From Paramacrobiotus metropolitanus (lineage: Eukaryota > Tardigrada > Eutardigrada > Parachela > Macrobiotidae): a stretch of DNA of 64,000 nucleotides. The position numbers and the translations under genes were made by a program. Positions 1 through 13,865 of this stretch are shown one piece after another (the stretch's first letter is position 1; each line of letters starts with the position of its first letter). The notes below the pieces were generated by a model. The model saw only the letters and a list, made by a program, of their open reading frames with translations, was not told the origin of the DNA and ran no database searches. Where the stretch lies: the NCBI RefSeq assembly GCF_019649055.1, contig NW_026570242.1, positions 124,001 to 188,000 of the forward strand, given 5' to 3'.

Positions 1-3000
1 GGCTGTGTTTATAAGGAGAAAATATATGCATATCTGGTTTGAGTGGCATTGTGGAATTACAGCCGGTTTTAGTTGCAAAATCCTTTAACGGTTTTACCGA
101 CAGCATTTCGAATTTGTCTGCATGGTTTTGAATTGTAATAACACGCCTGACAAGAAGCAAGGGAGATTCGATCACATTTCCGGTCTGTTGCGAATGATAC
201 ATCGGTGCAAATATCACTACGGCACATGCTATGCATACAAATTGCCCTCTGCGCACAACATTCCACTAAGTTTTCATGGTTTACAGCCGGAAAATATGTA
301 TTTTTCTTTGGCGACGATACTGGCCGAAGAAAACACAGCGGATGAGTCAGAAGGTTTCTTAATGAAGTGATAAGTGAAGATGCCAGCGGTGTAACCTACT
401 TTTCGCATGTGCGTATTCATCGATTAACTGGATACTATTATCAAAAGTTGCAGACACTTTTAAACTGGAATTAACTGCATTTTCGCTTTCCGATGACTTC
501 GTATTGTTGACAGAGCCGTGTAGAGTCAGTTGAAGAATTGTGATGGATGGGGCTGAGAAATTGCTGGAGACGCAGCGACCGCTCCGATCATCCGCTTTAC
601 AGTTCGCGTTAAGCTCATTCCAGCAGTGGTCAGTACGCAGTAATTAGATTTCAGGATGGAAAAAGACATGGCCTGAATTTCGTGCTTCATTACACAGTGG
701 TTAAGGATAGTTAAGAACGGGAAGGAAATGTAATTAGCCGTTGTCAGCTAATCAACTGCGAAGAATTTATTGGCAGTTTGTTGTGCTTGAGTGGCAAATC
801 TGGGCTTGCAAAGCTTCGATCGATGTAAAAAAATGGTTTAAAGTGCGAATTATGCAATGTACGCCAACACTTCTTTAAAAAACTGCAAAACAAGGGACCG
901 AAAAAAATCGTTAATGCAGTTCAGCAGTTGCACAAGTGCATACTGTACATGCTTGCAATGCCGGCATTAGGCTTGTACGTTGCTACAATAAATCACGGTT
1001 TGCTGTGGATTCCTTGGCGCACTTGTTTTGTATTGCATGGACGCTTCCTGTTTTCTTACTAGTATAGAAGGTCGTAACCGCCCTTAGCGCAAGCGAGCGA
1101 GCGTGTAAGACTTTTTTGTGCAAAAACTTCTTTGGATAAAACACCAACAACAGTAAACATGCGGGGGTCTGTCTTACCGTTCCCAGCTGCATCATATGCT
1201 GGGACATATCGGTAAGCTTTTACGTCAGACGTCCTATACTATGTCGGTCCTGGCACCGACTTTCAGAATAAGACGACCGTATTTGTTTGTACATCCTTTT
1301 ATTGGGTATAAATAGGGTATAGAAGGGTACATCCTTTTATTGGGTAATGAAGTCTGCTGTAAATTTTTAATAAGAACCCACAGCAAAACCCGATAAATGA
1401 TCTCATACAATTCTGGCAACCCGCAAACTTGTCTGTTTGTTATAGACAAAAAGCGATTATTAAACAGATGTCTGTCTGTGCAGAAGTAGCGTTAATTATT
1501 TTTCAAATTAAACATGTTCAGGCTACCGGGTCACACCGGGTTATAGCCGGCTTAGTGAGGTCAGCCCACTGACACGACATTGACGTCCACGGACACGACC
1601 ACCAGTACTGACAGGTAACTTAGCGGCGACGGGACTTATAACATTGAGATTTTGTTTCTGATTGCGGTCAGCCGAATGGAATGTTTTGGAGAATAGCAAA
1701 GCCGGTTTTTGCACGCAGAAAAGAGTAGGCAGTCGAGAGCGGGTTGGCAGTCTGACATAACGCGCTTAGCTCCAAAGGGGTAGTGGACAGTCGGAGCACA
1801 GAGAAAAATCGTTAAGCACAGCTGGCTTAGCGCAAGCCGGCCTTAGGATAGCAGCCAAAAGCATCCTGGTCACAGGGAGTGCTGACCGGCATGTTTTAAG
1901 ATTTTGAGGCAGCTCTTCAACTTGACGGCCGCAACCAGCCAATAAACAATGCTACACCTGGCGGCGTAAGGGATGGTCCCGAAAGAGCAAAAAGAGTCGC
2001 GAAGCGAAAAAATGAAACGAGAATAAAACATATCCTTATTTCAAATACAATACAGAAGAAACACTATTCCACTCAGTGGGATGCATTTCTGCTGTGACTG
2101 CAAGAGATAAGGAGAGTAGTTGGCCTTCACTTCGCGGAAAGCGCAGTCTTAAGGCAGTTGAATGTAAAAGTATGATTCAAGTAACAAAAAGTGGTTAATC
2201 AAGTAAAAGCGAAAAAACAAGGGTAAGTGGTGGCGGAAAATGATATAGTAATTATGGTAATAACCCATAAGGTACTACTTACGACGGAAAACGATAAAGT
2301 AACTGGCAGTTAAACAACGAATAAATGAATGCAAAGCCAACTTTTCCCAAACCCATTCGAGTCCATGATTTTTGGGATGTCAGAGCCACTGCAGTTAAAC
2401 AACAGTGGCTCTTGATTTTCTTGCGCATAGTGGCATGCGGAAGATTTGAAACAACGAAATTCGGTTCCAGTGATGAATAAAAGCAGGAGCAGCTACGCGA
2501 GAATTTGTTTGAAAATGGCGGTTTGCATTTGACAAAGCATATAGTGAATATTTGACAATCAATTTTTTGCGTTTTGTGGCTGGGCTATCTGGCTGCGGTG
2601 GTTTTTTCGTACCCTATTCGGTGGCACAGTGGCTTCGCAACCCGTAATCAATCGCCGATAGTGTCGGTTACCCACCCTTAGCCAGCAGGCTGTAGACTTA
2701 GGTAAATATCCTGGTTAGCATACCAAGGGTCTCCCGAGTAGGCCTTGTTCTTTTCTACCTTGTCCGTGGGAATGGGAACGACGACTTGCCGTCACTTCAG
2801 GTAACGGATGCTTTGAACGATATCCGTATCGCAGTGCCAAATCTGGCAATCTACCGTTAAGCAAGGATAGTCGGAGCCGTCCAAGGGGGTGGCATTTATT
2901 TCTTTCCCCTCATTCCGGCTGTTGAACTGTAATTTCCGCGCATAAGGGCTCGTCATTGATGGCAAATTTTTTTAGGGCCCTCGTTTTCATGAGATGCTCT

Positions 3001-4979
3001 TTGCCACATGTTCTGCACAATGCTGGTATCTTGTTTTCCAGATGGGTGCGGGTATTCCATGGACCGGCAGGTGGGCATGTTTAAATCTAAGCGCGGAATT
3101 TCAAAGCCATGTGGTACAGGGATCTCATACTCCATAAACTCCATGTGGAGGACTATTGCCTGTCTTCCCGCCTGATAGCTTCTTCCTTTTAGGGTGTTGG
3201 GGGGGGGAGCAGAGATAGCCGTGTGATCTGCTTCAACTTCGTTTTTTCTCCATTGCCTCTGGGGTTTTGGTATCGGGATAGGCTGGGGCACCCCATAGGT
3301 GCAGCTGGTTCGGTTTGCAAGCCATTCTTTCTGTTTGCGGTTTTGTCTGTGTGGAGGTTTCAGCTCCATGTAAATTATTGCGGTTGTTGGCGTCGGCCAT
3401 TTGTAGATTTCATGTGTCAATGCTCGGATGATTTTTGTCTACTCCGGTGGAGTTTAGGAAAACAACTTCTCGAATCACTGATCTACCAGTTATTAAAGGC
3501 ATTTGTCTGCAGTTATTTGTAGCTGGTCTGCTTCAACTCGAGTCTTCATGCGGGACTTAAGAGCCGTCTCTCAATGTCGTATCACAGTTACCCAGGTTTT
3601 GCACTTTCCGACGGGCGGGTTTTTGCTGCTATGAGCTGCGACCACGTTTTCTTGAGTGAGGTAATTATGTTGTACAGCTACAGCAACCACCATAGGCCTT
3701 TCAACGGAGTGTAGCTTTTGCTAGAGTTTAGTTCTGGCCCGAGGAACTTGGCAGGGATCTGCATCCTGCGGCTCGATACTAAAACGATACGGGTACTTCC
3801 AAAAATTGTTGACGGATCGCTCCAAATTTTGTCTGGTCGAATCTTTAGATACTCACTGACGCGAATTTACTGGTGGTTCAGTGGTGCCTCAATATCTTTA
3901 AGTTGGTTAACCGATCCTGCCGAAAAGCGGTGAAAGCAAGATCAAATGGCCGGTAAATATCTGTTAAAATGACCAAAAAAATTTTACGAAGGGCTTGTCA
4001 AGGCTGGACCCAGATTAAGGATCGACTGCCGATCCACACTTCAATTCTGCACAACAATTTGGTATGATGCCATTCTGGCGACTCGTCGGTAAGGACGGAG
4101 TTGATTTCGCTCAGAAACTCCAGATAAACTTAATCGGAGTCAATTAAACGATTGAGTTTGCAATCGCTTGATTCTACGTTGCATAATTTGGACGATGCAT
4201 TATTGGATACTACGTTGCAATATTTACCTTTAATCTTTAGTGACGGTATCCTGTGATTGTGATAAATGGCTTTAAGTAAGTTTCATAGCGGCAGCCACAA
4301 ATTTGTTTGAAGCCCGCCTCCAAAGGCGCAATAAATCGGAAACCTGCTTGAACTGTTGAAACTGTCGAGCTGCGGATTCTAGTGGTGGGTGAACTACCGA
4401 TCAAGATTAAACCGCCAATTCAGGTTCTTGTATACCTTGTGATAGCGACATCGGGTTTGCTTGTGAACGTGATGCGTTTGGTCACATTCTTGTTGCAGCT
4501 GGCAACGATTCGGACGTCGCCAGATGCATCAAAAATGTTGCACCTGTCTTTCATTTTAATAACAAAACAAATAAAAATTGCTTTATATTCTGGTCCGTGA
4601 CACGCAAGTACTATCAGTTTTTTCGGAGTCTCGACCCATCAGTGAGTAGCAGTCTCGAGATGGCGACGGCACAGCCGTAGAAGTTTCAGCAATAGGTAGA
4701 TTGGCCTCGATTGGGCCGGCTGGATTCTAAAATACAGCCGAGGTTTATGCCTGCTTGGTCTTTCTGCATTTTGGGAACCAAGCAAGTGCCTACTGAAAGT
4801 TTGCCGCAAAAAACATTTTTAAAGTTGAATCTTCTCCCTTTTACAATGCTCAACGCCGTTTTGATATATCAAAAGTTCTTCAGTTTTGTTAAACGTTGTT
4901 CCCTGGATTTATTTTTCCGTCGTGAAATTAAGTTCCGGACCGAAAACGAACTTTCCGGGGCAGGTCCAAATTTACGCCC
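1..4979. other. Gene-poor region, no supported gene
   Basis: No open frame here has an ATG start, a plausible splice structure and a recognisable motif. A minus-strand frame at 2953-3420 opens without ATG and looks like chance or a decayed element. A 19-base word occurs twice near 1291 and 1331. A 32-base word at 1057-1088 recurs inverted at 46574-46605. The rest is unremarkable intergenic DNA to my eye. Confidence 0.5.
1057..1088 (+). repeat. Dispersed repeat word, copy 1
   Basis: This 32-base stretch begins TTACTAGTATAG and ends CCGCCCTTAG. Its reverse complement is found at 46574-46605 with one mismatch that I can see. Both copies are followed by GAGCG-rich sequence (1089-1108 here). The two copies lie 45 kb apart in opposite orientation, so they are probably ends or remnants of a dispersed element; homology beyond the core is weak. 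Confidence 0.6.
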
Positions 4980-6030
4980 CCATACAATAGAACGGTGGCT
5001 TCGTCTATATTGACCAGGTGGTTCTACGCGTGACGGTTAACGACTCACCCAACACACCACCTAAACCCGTCAAAATTCTCGGACTTGGTTAAAATATACA
5101 ATTTCACTTTACATAAGTACGGCGGGTTCGCTTATAATGCCCAAATGGTTTTCCGTGTGACGGTTGTTCCAAAACACGCCACCTGGCCCGGTCAAAATTT
5201 TTGGACTGGGTCAAAATTTACGGCTCTGCCATACTTTAGTACAGCGGGTTCGTCAATAATGCCCGGGTGGTTCACTGCGTGACGGTTCTTGCAAAACACG
5301 CCACCTGGAGCGGTCAAAATTTCCGGACCGGGTCCAAATTTACGCCCGCCATACATTAGTACGGCGGGTTCGTCAATAATGCCCGGGTGATTCTCTGCGT
5401 GACGGTTCTTCCAAAACACGCCACCTGGACCGGTCGCAATTTCCGGACCGGGTCCAAATTTACGCCTCCGCCTTACATTAGTACGGCGGGTTCGTCAATA
5501 ATGCCCGGGTGGTTCTCCGCGTGACGGTTCTTACAAAACACGCCCCCTTCCGGACCGGGTCCAAATTTACGCCCCCGCCATACATCAGTACGGCGGGTTC
5601 GTCAATAATGCCTGGGTGGTTCTCCGTGTGACGGTTCTTCCAAAATACGCCACCTGGGCCGGTCAAAATTTTCGGACCGGGTCAAAATTTACGGCCCCTC
5701 CATACTTTAGTACGGCGGGTTCGTCAATAATGCCCGGGTGGTTCTCCGTGTGACGGTTCTTCCAAAACACGCCACCTGGGCCGGTCAAAATTTCCGGTCC
5801 GGGTCAAAATTTACGGCCCCTCCATACTTTAGTACAGCGGGTTCGTCAATAATGCCTTGGTGGTTCTCCGTGTGACGGTTCTTCCAAAATACGCCACCTG
5901 GGCCGGTCAAAATTTTCCGACCGGGTCAAAATTTACGGAGCTGCCATACTTTAGTACGGCGGGTTCGTCAAAAATGCCCGGGTGGTTCTCCGTGTGACGA
6001 TTCTTCCAAAACACTCCACCTGGGTCGGTA
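4980..6030. repeat. Tandem array, ~122-bp unit
   Basis: About eight to nine imperfect copies of a ~122-base unit. Each has a block reading TACGGCGGGTTCGTCAATAA, then GTGACGGTTCTTCCAAAA, CGCCACCTGG and a 'CCGGACCGGGTCCAAATTTACG' type segment. Spacing between successive blocks is 120-123 bases, with one shorter unit near 5480-5590. Open frames across this array on both strands are by-products of the repeat and should not be called genes. Copies diverge more towards the left edge, which is usual at array ends. Confidence 0.85.
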
Positions 6031-6070
6031 AGTACTGATAAATTTTGTGGTACCTTCTCAATTGTTTCAG

Positions 6071-6154
6071 CGGGGGGCTGCGCCCCCCGCACCCCCTGCT
6101 TATTGGGGCTCCGCCCCAAACCCCGGCCAGGGGCTTCGCCCCTGGACCCCGGGG
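6071..6154. repeat. Cluster of three GC-rich hairpins
   Basis: Three consecutive short perfect hairpins share the plan GGGGC-three-base loop-GCCCC: 6071-6089 (stem CGGGGGGC, loop TGC), 6103-6119 (stem TTGGGGC, loop TCC) and 6127-6145 (stem CCAGGGGC, loop TTC). A CCCCGGGG palindrome follows at 6147-6154. The block begins about 40 bases after the 122-bp array and contrasts sharply with the AT-rich surroundings. Function unknown; it may be a mobile hairpin-type repeat. Confidence 0.8.
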
Positions 6155-6187
6155 ACCCAGCTCTTCGCGTGACGCACTACAACTTAA

Positions 6188-6215
6188 AAACGCTCGCTCG
6201 CTTCGCTCGCTCGCT
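6188..6215. repeat. GCTCGCTTCGCTCGC palindromic repeat
   Basis: The stretch is built from the 4-mer GCTC/GCTT and contains an inverted repeat centred on CTTCG. A related hairpin is present at about 41632-41656, also just outside a tandem array. It is short, so only a repeat call is made. Confidence 0.5.
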
Positions 6216-8337
6216 TGATTATGCTCATTTCAGTTAGGAGAAATATAGACCAGATCGTCTTTGTCAAGTGGTATTGGAATAATATGCGATAATCAAAAAC
6301 GTAGTATACTTACAACAGTACGCAATATATGTATGCTCTGTATACCGTAATAATATAATACACTCTTCCAATGCAGTTGTTTCTTTTTTTTGGTTTTGAT
6401 TACGTCTTGGGAGTTGAACACTGTCACACTGGCAGTATTCTGGAAGTGTTATGCGGATTTTATCTTGCACAGTACATATGCCGCAGTTCTGCCTACACAA
6501 TACCTATATAGATGTATTGTACGTAAAAGGCATCGTACACATGGACCATATTTTTTTTATCGGTCCATGTTAAAAGTAGTATGAAGTTAACTTACCAATA
6601 GTGTCAACAGGTCAACTGGCATAGAAGTATATATATTTGACTAAAAGTAAAACTTGATGCAAGAGACACATACAGAGTAGTTTTCAGCAATCCGATCAAT
6701 AAAAAGCATTACAATTTTGGATGTTTGACTTCCGGAGATACCCGTATAAGACTGATCATAACTAACTCGTGAAATTTGAAAATACTTCTGGAATATTATC
6801 TTTTAACAGATTTTGAATGTTTAATGCTACTGCATTTCGGATTGGAGCTTCATTTAATTGTGTTTTACGTCAAACGATCCCTCTACGGTCAGCTGTCTAC
6901 ACTCTACAGTGATGCATAAAATGGTTCCGTTTGATAAAATAATATTTTACAGACTATATGTACGACTGATCATGATTACCTTGTTAATGTTTACCACGAT
7001 ATCTTTGAAACAATGCAAAATGCGGTTGTTAATACCTCCGCAGTCAAACAGAAAATTTAATGTACCGCTTTCGCTAATTAATCACACTTTTGGTGGTATC
7101 ATCAAAGCGTATTCACCATATTTCTTTGCTAATTTATGGCATAAACCGCACAAGCTCACGCTTCGGATTCCATCGCAAAGATATTAACTCCATGACAGAT
7201 CGTTATACTTCAACTTCAACAGCATTACGGTACTTTGAAAATTTTATACGCCAAAGAAATCGTGAGTGTAGCGAAGTTCGTCGACACCCAACGGTTACAC
7301 GATGGACGCGGAGTCTCGGACAATAGCGGCGAAACACCGCATTATTGCTAATGAGAGCCATTGACCTTTATCGCCCGTCCGTCCGAAACTTTGGTCCTTT
7401 CGGTTTCACGAATGGCTGACTTAACCCAGATCCCTTGACTTTACAATTTTGTAATCCATTTCTCGTAGTCGCTAATGATAAACAACTAAGAAGCTAAACA
7501 CCGATGCCCGGCCACTCTCGCCAAACGAACCGGATGTAAATCTTTCAAGAAAATTAATATTTGATGCGATTTTGCATACTTCGATTTACTGTTTTATTAT
7601 TGCAAAGTAGCAGGTCACACAAGCACGGGATACAACCACGTCGAAACGGTAGGTGTAATAAAAGTCGATGCTACATATCTCCAACTCTCTTGCAGCTCTG
7701 CTATAAAAAATTGTCGCTGATTATCGCACGCACGCGAGATTCGTTTTACTGACGGTAAGTGTAGAAAAAGGCGGATGGTTTTATTATGTGTATTGTGCAG
7801 ACTGTACGGATTGTAATGTAGATTTATCAAAGTCGGCCCTCGGGGCGATCGGACGAGAGAGAAAGAGCATTTGGCGGAGATGCTGCGGTGGATGCGAATG
7901 AGTAAGTTTTTTTGTCGGAATACTTGATCATTTTCACCTGTAACATATTAACGCGGAAGTGAGTTTCTGGTTGATCAGTCAGTGAGGCCGACTACAGTAA
8001 AGATTGTCTGCATAGGCTAGACTGTTCTGCTGTGTATGTTGCGTCTCGATGGTTATCATCGCATAACTGTATAACGGAATATTCATATTTTCTTGCTGGA
8101 TCTGGTATTTATCTATTTCCACAAAGATTTAAAGCAGCATACACGTTATAATCTGCATTGTAAAGCGCATGATTAACATAATGGGATGGTGTTCCTGCAT
8201 GGTGCACATACTGGAGGAATTCTTGGCGTCATATGTTCTGTGGAAATAACATTATATTGACGTGAACATGGATTAAGAAGCCAGCAATAATTGCCGGAAT
8301 TTAAATCACTGTTTTATATGTAGAATCAGCATCCAGC
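6216..8337. other. Intergenic region upstream of the secreted-protein gene
   Basis: No coding exon could be supported. A possible noncoding first exon of the downstream gene ends before a strong donor (GTAAGT) at about 7900-7906, but nothing confirms it. Frames at 7090-7326 and 7561-7752 lack an ATG start or any family signal. Confidence 0.4.
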
Positions 8338-11300
8338 ATGGGGAGTTCTGGTTGTTGGGGATTACTCAATATCTGTGTTGTGACCTTTTTCATGGAAATA
8401 ACCAGGACGTTAGCAGCTGCAGGTCAGTTCATTGCCGGCAAACATTTTGGTTAAATGCGTGGTTTATGGTTTATAGGCTATAGCATGTTTTCCGTAAACA
8501 CTCGATGATCATAAAGAGGCGGATCATGCGTGCCAAGTTAAATGTAACCTGACCGCGAGCTAACTAGAAATCTTTCTTAAAACATTCAAATAAATGTACC
8601 AGATGTTTTAAAAATTCATTTTTTAAACATAATTGTTGCTAACATTAATGCAGCGGTGTCATGTTTTGTGATAAAAGTAATGAACAAAAGTACAGTATAA
8701 AACCAAAACACATTGAACTAAAATATAGTATTTAGTAAACTGCCTTTTTTTAATGCTTGGAACAGTTCGTTAAGCTGCCGATCCAAACAACTGGTGCACT
8801 TCAAAATGCCACAGACTAATCTGCACTGAAGTGGTGACGAGTCTTTTGAGAACATAAAGTTAACTGCTGATATCTAATAGTACTCTATAGATGGTATTAC
8901 AATACAGCCTTTTTTAGTCTGGATAAAAATATTGCATGCAAATCTCATATCCTAAGGTCAGCTTGTCGGAAATCAATAATATGCACTTTATGTGTTAATT
9001 AAAAGCAGTACTAACGTAATATACAGATAATTTCGAGGTAAAAATAGTTAGGGTTTCGTTTAAACTTCTGCATCATTTTCACGAACTAATATACGCTACC
9101 GCACAGTCCTAACTATGCATGTCTGTAGGTGTAAAGGTTTTCATTTTATTTTCACCAAACACAGTTACACAGCACAAGAAATGTTAAGTATTTACAAATA
9201 TCTTATTTTCCCTTATGGTGCACATTGTTGACAACAATTATCCTGATTTGCAGATGCAACGTCTTCTTCCTTCTTATCAAGTCTTTCCCAATCACAGTAC
9301 CCTCAACAATCCAGAACATATGACACATCTGCCAATGGCGGCGCAGAATCTCTCAGCGCCCCCAATCCAGTACTCGTATCGATATCGTCGTCGATAGCCA
9401 ATCAGAATTCACCAGTGCCATTTGCGTACTCGTCAAATGGTATCAGTCGCACTTCCTATCCCTCTTATGTCGGTTATCCTGTGTATCCTAGCTCTTATGC
9501 ACCAAACGCAGGTTATTCTGTTCCAAGCGGGGCCGTATCCTTAGGGAGGAGTTACACAGGCAACAGTTACAGCTACAGGTAATGTCCAACAAAGAAAAAT
9601 TATGCATGCGTAAGATGGAACCAATTCGCTTCGTAGATTTTCTGTTCAGTAATCCTCGTAAGCGTTCGCAATGATTCCCAGGAATTTGAAAATTATAAGC
9701 TTGTAGGATTTATCCGCATAAATCCAATTTCTAAACGAAATACGTTCAATAATGCAATAAAGACGGTCGAAAATGGTTGTAATCATTGTTTTATATAGAA
9801 TATGTTAGAATTCCTTCATTGATTCCTTGATGACTTGATGGATTTGTTGATGACAGGCAAATTTTACGCTGCTGATTAAGAGTATAATTAGAGAAATGAA
9901 ATTGAAAGTTTTTACTGTTGTTCGCACGAATATTTTTCCCATTGACGGTCTGTAGCTTTTGGTAATACATATAAATTATCATCGATAAGTGAACCGAGTT
10001 TTATTCTCCGCTGAGTTTGCTGTTTTACTTATGCATTACTGTACCGAAAAGTAAGCATTAAAAACTGTAAGTAGAGTAGAAGAGCATTCGGTGATAAAAA
10101 CTGGTATTAAACGGATGACCCATAATTATAATTGCAAATCTAGTGAGTTGTGAGTCTTGTGACGCTATAAACTGAGCACTTTAACCACATCTTTATGCTT
10201 ACGAATTATGTTTTCGTACCTATTTATTTTTCCGGTTGTACGTTGCGACACTTTCACTTGACCCAGAACACTCATTCATACGTTTTTTTCTCACTTACAG
10301 CAACCCCAATTCGTATGCAGCGTATCCGTCTGCCTCGTACAGTCAGCCGAGCGGCGCCGTCAATACCGCCCCCGTCGTCGCTGCATCGGCGCTACAAGCC
10401 AGTCCGCGATCATTTTCCCCGTACGGCAGCACTAATAATTATCTCTCTAATAATGCTTATTCGAACACGTACAAGCAGTCGACGCCCACCCCCGTCACCC
10501 TGCAGTCGCTCCCCTATCAGACTAACATAGCCAACTATGACTTATCTTATCGCAGCTCCGACCCGGCCGAACCCGACGACCCGGCCGACGGCGACCAGAC
10601 CAAAAAGATCAGCTTCGCCCTGCCCAATCCGCCCACCGGCTTCAGCGCCCCCAATGTGCAGCGGAATCGGGAGAATGTGGGACAACTACTGAATCAGCTG
10701 GTGGACACCGGGCTAAGCGCCCGCACGACCTTCCAGACCGGCACAACCGAGTACAATAACGGGATTGGAAATAATTATGCGGCCAGTAATACACCGCAAG
10801 GTGCGACGTACAATGGCCCGGCGCAGAGCTATGCCCGCGCCACCGGCTACGGACAAGATGGTTATGCGCAGAATAGCCCCAATGTGGCATCTGGTTCGGT
10901 GTATAATCCTGGTTATGGAACCAATTCTTATCCGTCATATTATGGCGCAACGAATAAGAATTACGGTTTCGGATCGTTCTCGGCGGCGTCGCTTTATCCT
11001 TTTTATCTGTATTACCCCGTTGAATATGGATACGATCAAGGGGAACAATCCGTGTAAGTCGATCTACAACTGGAAGCTTACTTTTTTGAGTAGCACGAAT
11101 TTGAAAATTAATCAAAAATCATAAGCGATAGGTTATTTAGGTCGTTTACCTTATTGTAATCTGAACGACATCTTCGACACGTGCAACAGACTTGCACTTG
11201 CTTGAAGCGTGAAGTCGTCTGCCTGTTGTTTAGGCACTAACTAGTACTGAGTGACTACCAAATATCAGTGTTAGCAATATTATGGATTAATTTCTGATAC

Positions 11301-13865
11301 GGGAGCGGGGAGAGCGAATCCTGGAGTTGTAATGCCAATTACAAAGTAACGCCCTTTTTTCCTTTCGTTATTGTTTTGCCCGAAACCATAGAAATTATTA
11401 ACAAAGGATTCTTCTTTTTCAAACTCTAGCCAAGTTTTGAAAATATCCACAGCGCCCAGCGCTCCATTACGAAAGGTTGAAGATTTTATACCATGTAATT
11501 TGACTCATATATACTAAAAGGTGCCAAGTTGACTCGACAACACAGTACATGTACAGATATAACTACCTAAGTGTCCTCTATATGTATTTCGTCCATACCA
11601 AAGCGAAAACCAGAATCATAAGATAGAAGACGTACGTAGAAGTTTTTCGAAACGTTTTTACCATGTCCCGAATAAAACAAATTAATACAAGTAAGCGTTA
11701 GGGTCTGGGCGTGACTCGAGAGAGCCGTCGCGCGATCATTGTCCCATAAGATTACACTTGCTGCCATGATTTTCTTTACATTTTTTTGAAAAAAACGAAG
11801 AACTAGAGGCATTTGATTTAATACAGTTGCTGGTGTTCAAAAGGCGGCAGTAATCACCCGCTCAGGCATTTCCGTTCAAGTTCGGTTTAACCATGTTACA
11901 TTGCTCACCATGTTGCATTTCCGCATAATCCTTCCACTAAAAGCACCCATAAAGTTTTTGGAAGAAGTAACGGAAAACGCATTTTTTGGCTGGAAACACT
12001 CTGAAACAGTGCAATATTTACGGTATTTATGCTGTTAAGATACTGTTACTGTATATTGAATAAATGCCTACAGTTAGTAATGTGCGCCTCCCCTTGCCGG
12101 CGAGCACGCACACTAAGAATGACTTTCAAAAACGAAGTATCACTTTTTGTAGCTGGCACAGTGATTATTACCGTAGTTCAAGGAGTGACAAATCTGGATT
12201 CTGTTTTTAATTTTCGGATATATTAAATCGGGTCTTGGAGACAATACTGACAAGTGGCAGAATTTGTGAATGCAAAAATAGTGTATTATTATTATTGTTG
12301 GGCTAAAAGGAATTAATCGACCTCACGAAGATATTGCGGCTGACCTTCAATGTTGGACTTATACATTTATAATGCTGAACACTCTAACCTGGTTTGCGAT
12401 TAAATTAAGCTGACACTTGACAACTAATACCAGCTTTTTAATGGTTTTATGAAGTTTGTCAATATTAAGTATCGTACCGTGCGTGCAACTAAATTTATAG
12501 CAGAAAGAACTTAAAAGACTTGTAACTATACGCGTCAGGTTTGCGTTATTGACCGTTGGGCGTTGGGGCAACATGCCGCTGCAATAATCGTGGTGTTTAT
12601 TGATAGATCAATAACGCAATAAACAATTTATATTTACTACAAAGGACGCTTTGTTACTTTCTGCACAAACAGTGACGAACTTCCACTTTCATAGATTACC
12701 AACCGGATATTTTCCTCTTGTCGGGTACAAGCGCCGTTATGGATATCGTCGCGGTCCATTCTATGGTAAGACCGTAAAACAATAATTTGCTGACGTCTGA
12801 CGCTATAAATCAGTTAATTCTTGTCTAGCAGATAAAATCTTGTCTTTTTTAATATGTTTTTAAAGCTTAAAAACTGAATATACATACTCCCCTAATAACA
12901 TTAACAGTCTTCTTATTAGCCGGTAAACATGCACAGTTTAAGAAACTATCCGCGGCATTACATATAGCCATAGCCTGCTTGAATTGTATAGATACCGTAC
13001 AGATACAGTTTGCATTATTACTTGCATTTATAAATGCATTGTCCAGTGAATATTATAATTACAAGCTTGACTTTAAGTATGAAATTAGACTTAAACGGCG
13101 TATTATTTAGGTTATGGGATCTATGTTGATTACCCACCTTATTTTGGTTTCGGAAAGGTCAAAGATGGATGGGGCTCTGATCCCGAGTAAGTAGCTACAA
13201 ATCTGTTGTTCGAAAGTCGAAAGAGAAAAACTTCGAAATCTTCAGAATTCTTTATACAAAAATTCAGATTTGATAAAAAATGTATATGTCCAGCAGTCTG
13301 AACATTTCTATTGTAAATCTTTAGAGCGGATCAGATGGCCGCAGTAGCGTTAGACCAAGGAGCGGGAGCATCGGCAGCGCAGTCAATTTATTCCAGTAAC
13401 GGCAACTCCAACGCTCAGCAAGCCGGTGGCTACAATCCCAACTATGCTAACAACAATGGATACGGAGGCAATGTTCAAACAACCGGATACGGCGCTACAC
13501 AGGCCGGAGGGTCGTACACAGCGGCCAACGCCATGATATCCGGGCAGAACAACTACAACTCCGCGTCTTCCTATCCCACCGCCTACGCCGCAACGGTTTC
13601 ACCGACGTACCAGCAGAACGCCCAACCGGCTTATTCGGGTCAGAACTACAACAGCCAGCAGAATAACTACATGCAGAACAGCGGGACACAACAGAACTAC
13701 AACAGCAACAACGGCGCTTCGTATGGTACGACAACAGGCAACGGTGGCCAGGCACAGTATGGATCGAACCAAGGAAGCAACGGACAAACAACAAATTACA
13801 TGTACAATAACTATGCAGATCCCTCACAATACCAGGCATCACAGTACAATGGAAATGGAAAATAA
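8338..13865 (+). CDS. Secreted Tyr/Asn/Gln/Ser/Gly-rich low-complexity protein, six exons
   Basis: Six exons join in phase: 8338-8422, 9254-9578, 10301-11053, 12695-12765, 13111-13186 and 13325-13865 (1851 nt, 616 aa). Each junction has GT-AG ends and keeps one frame. Exon 1 starts at an ATG and encodes a hydrophobic leader ending in a small-residue run (TLAAA), a good signal peptide. The rest is low complexity: Ser/Tyr/Pro-rich in exons 2 and 3, short Tyr/Gly/Arg pieces in exons 4 and 5, and a Gln/Asn/Tyr/Gly-rich exon 6 (repeated NYNS, GYG and QQN words). No enzyme motif is seen. Composition suggests a self-associating extracellular structural protein (cuticle, eggshell, silk or adhesive type), but that is inference. 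An upstream noncoding exon is possible. I do not recognise the family. Confidence 0.72.

Noticed and set aside
2953-3420. 155-codon minus-strand frame
   Set aside because: It starts with TTG, has no ATG-led version of similar length and shows no motif. A decayed transposon remains possible but cannot be supported.
5085-6119. Short repeat-coded frames in the 122-bp array
   Set aside because: They follow the repeat, lack family signals and differ between units by frameshifts.
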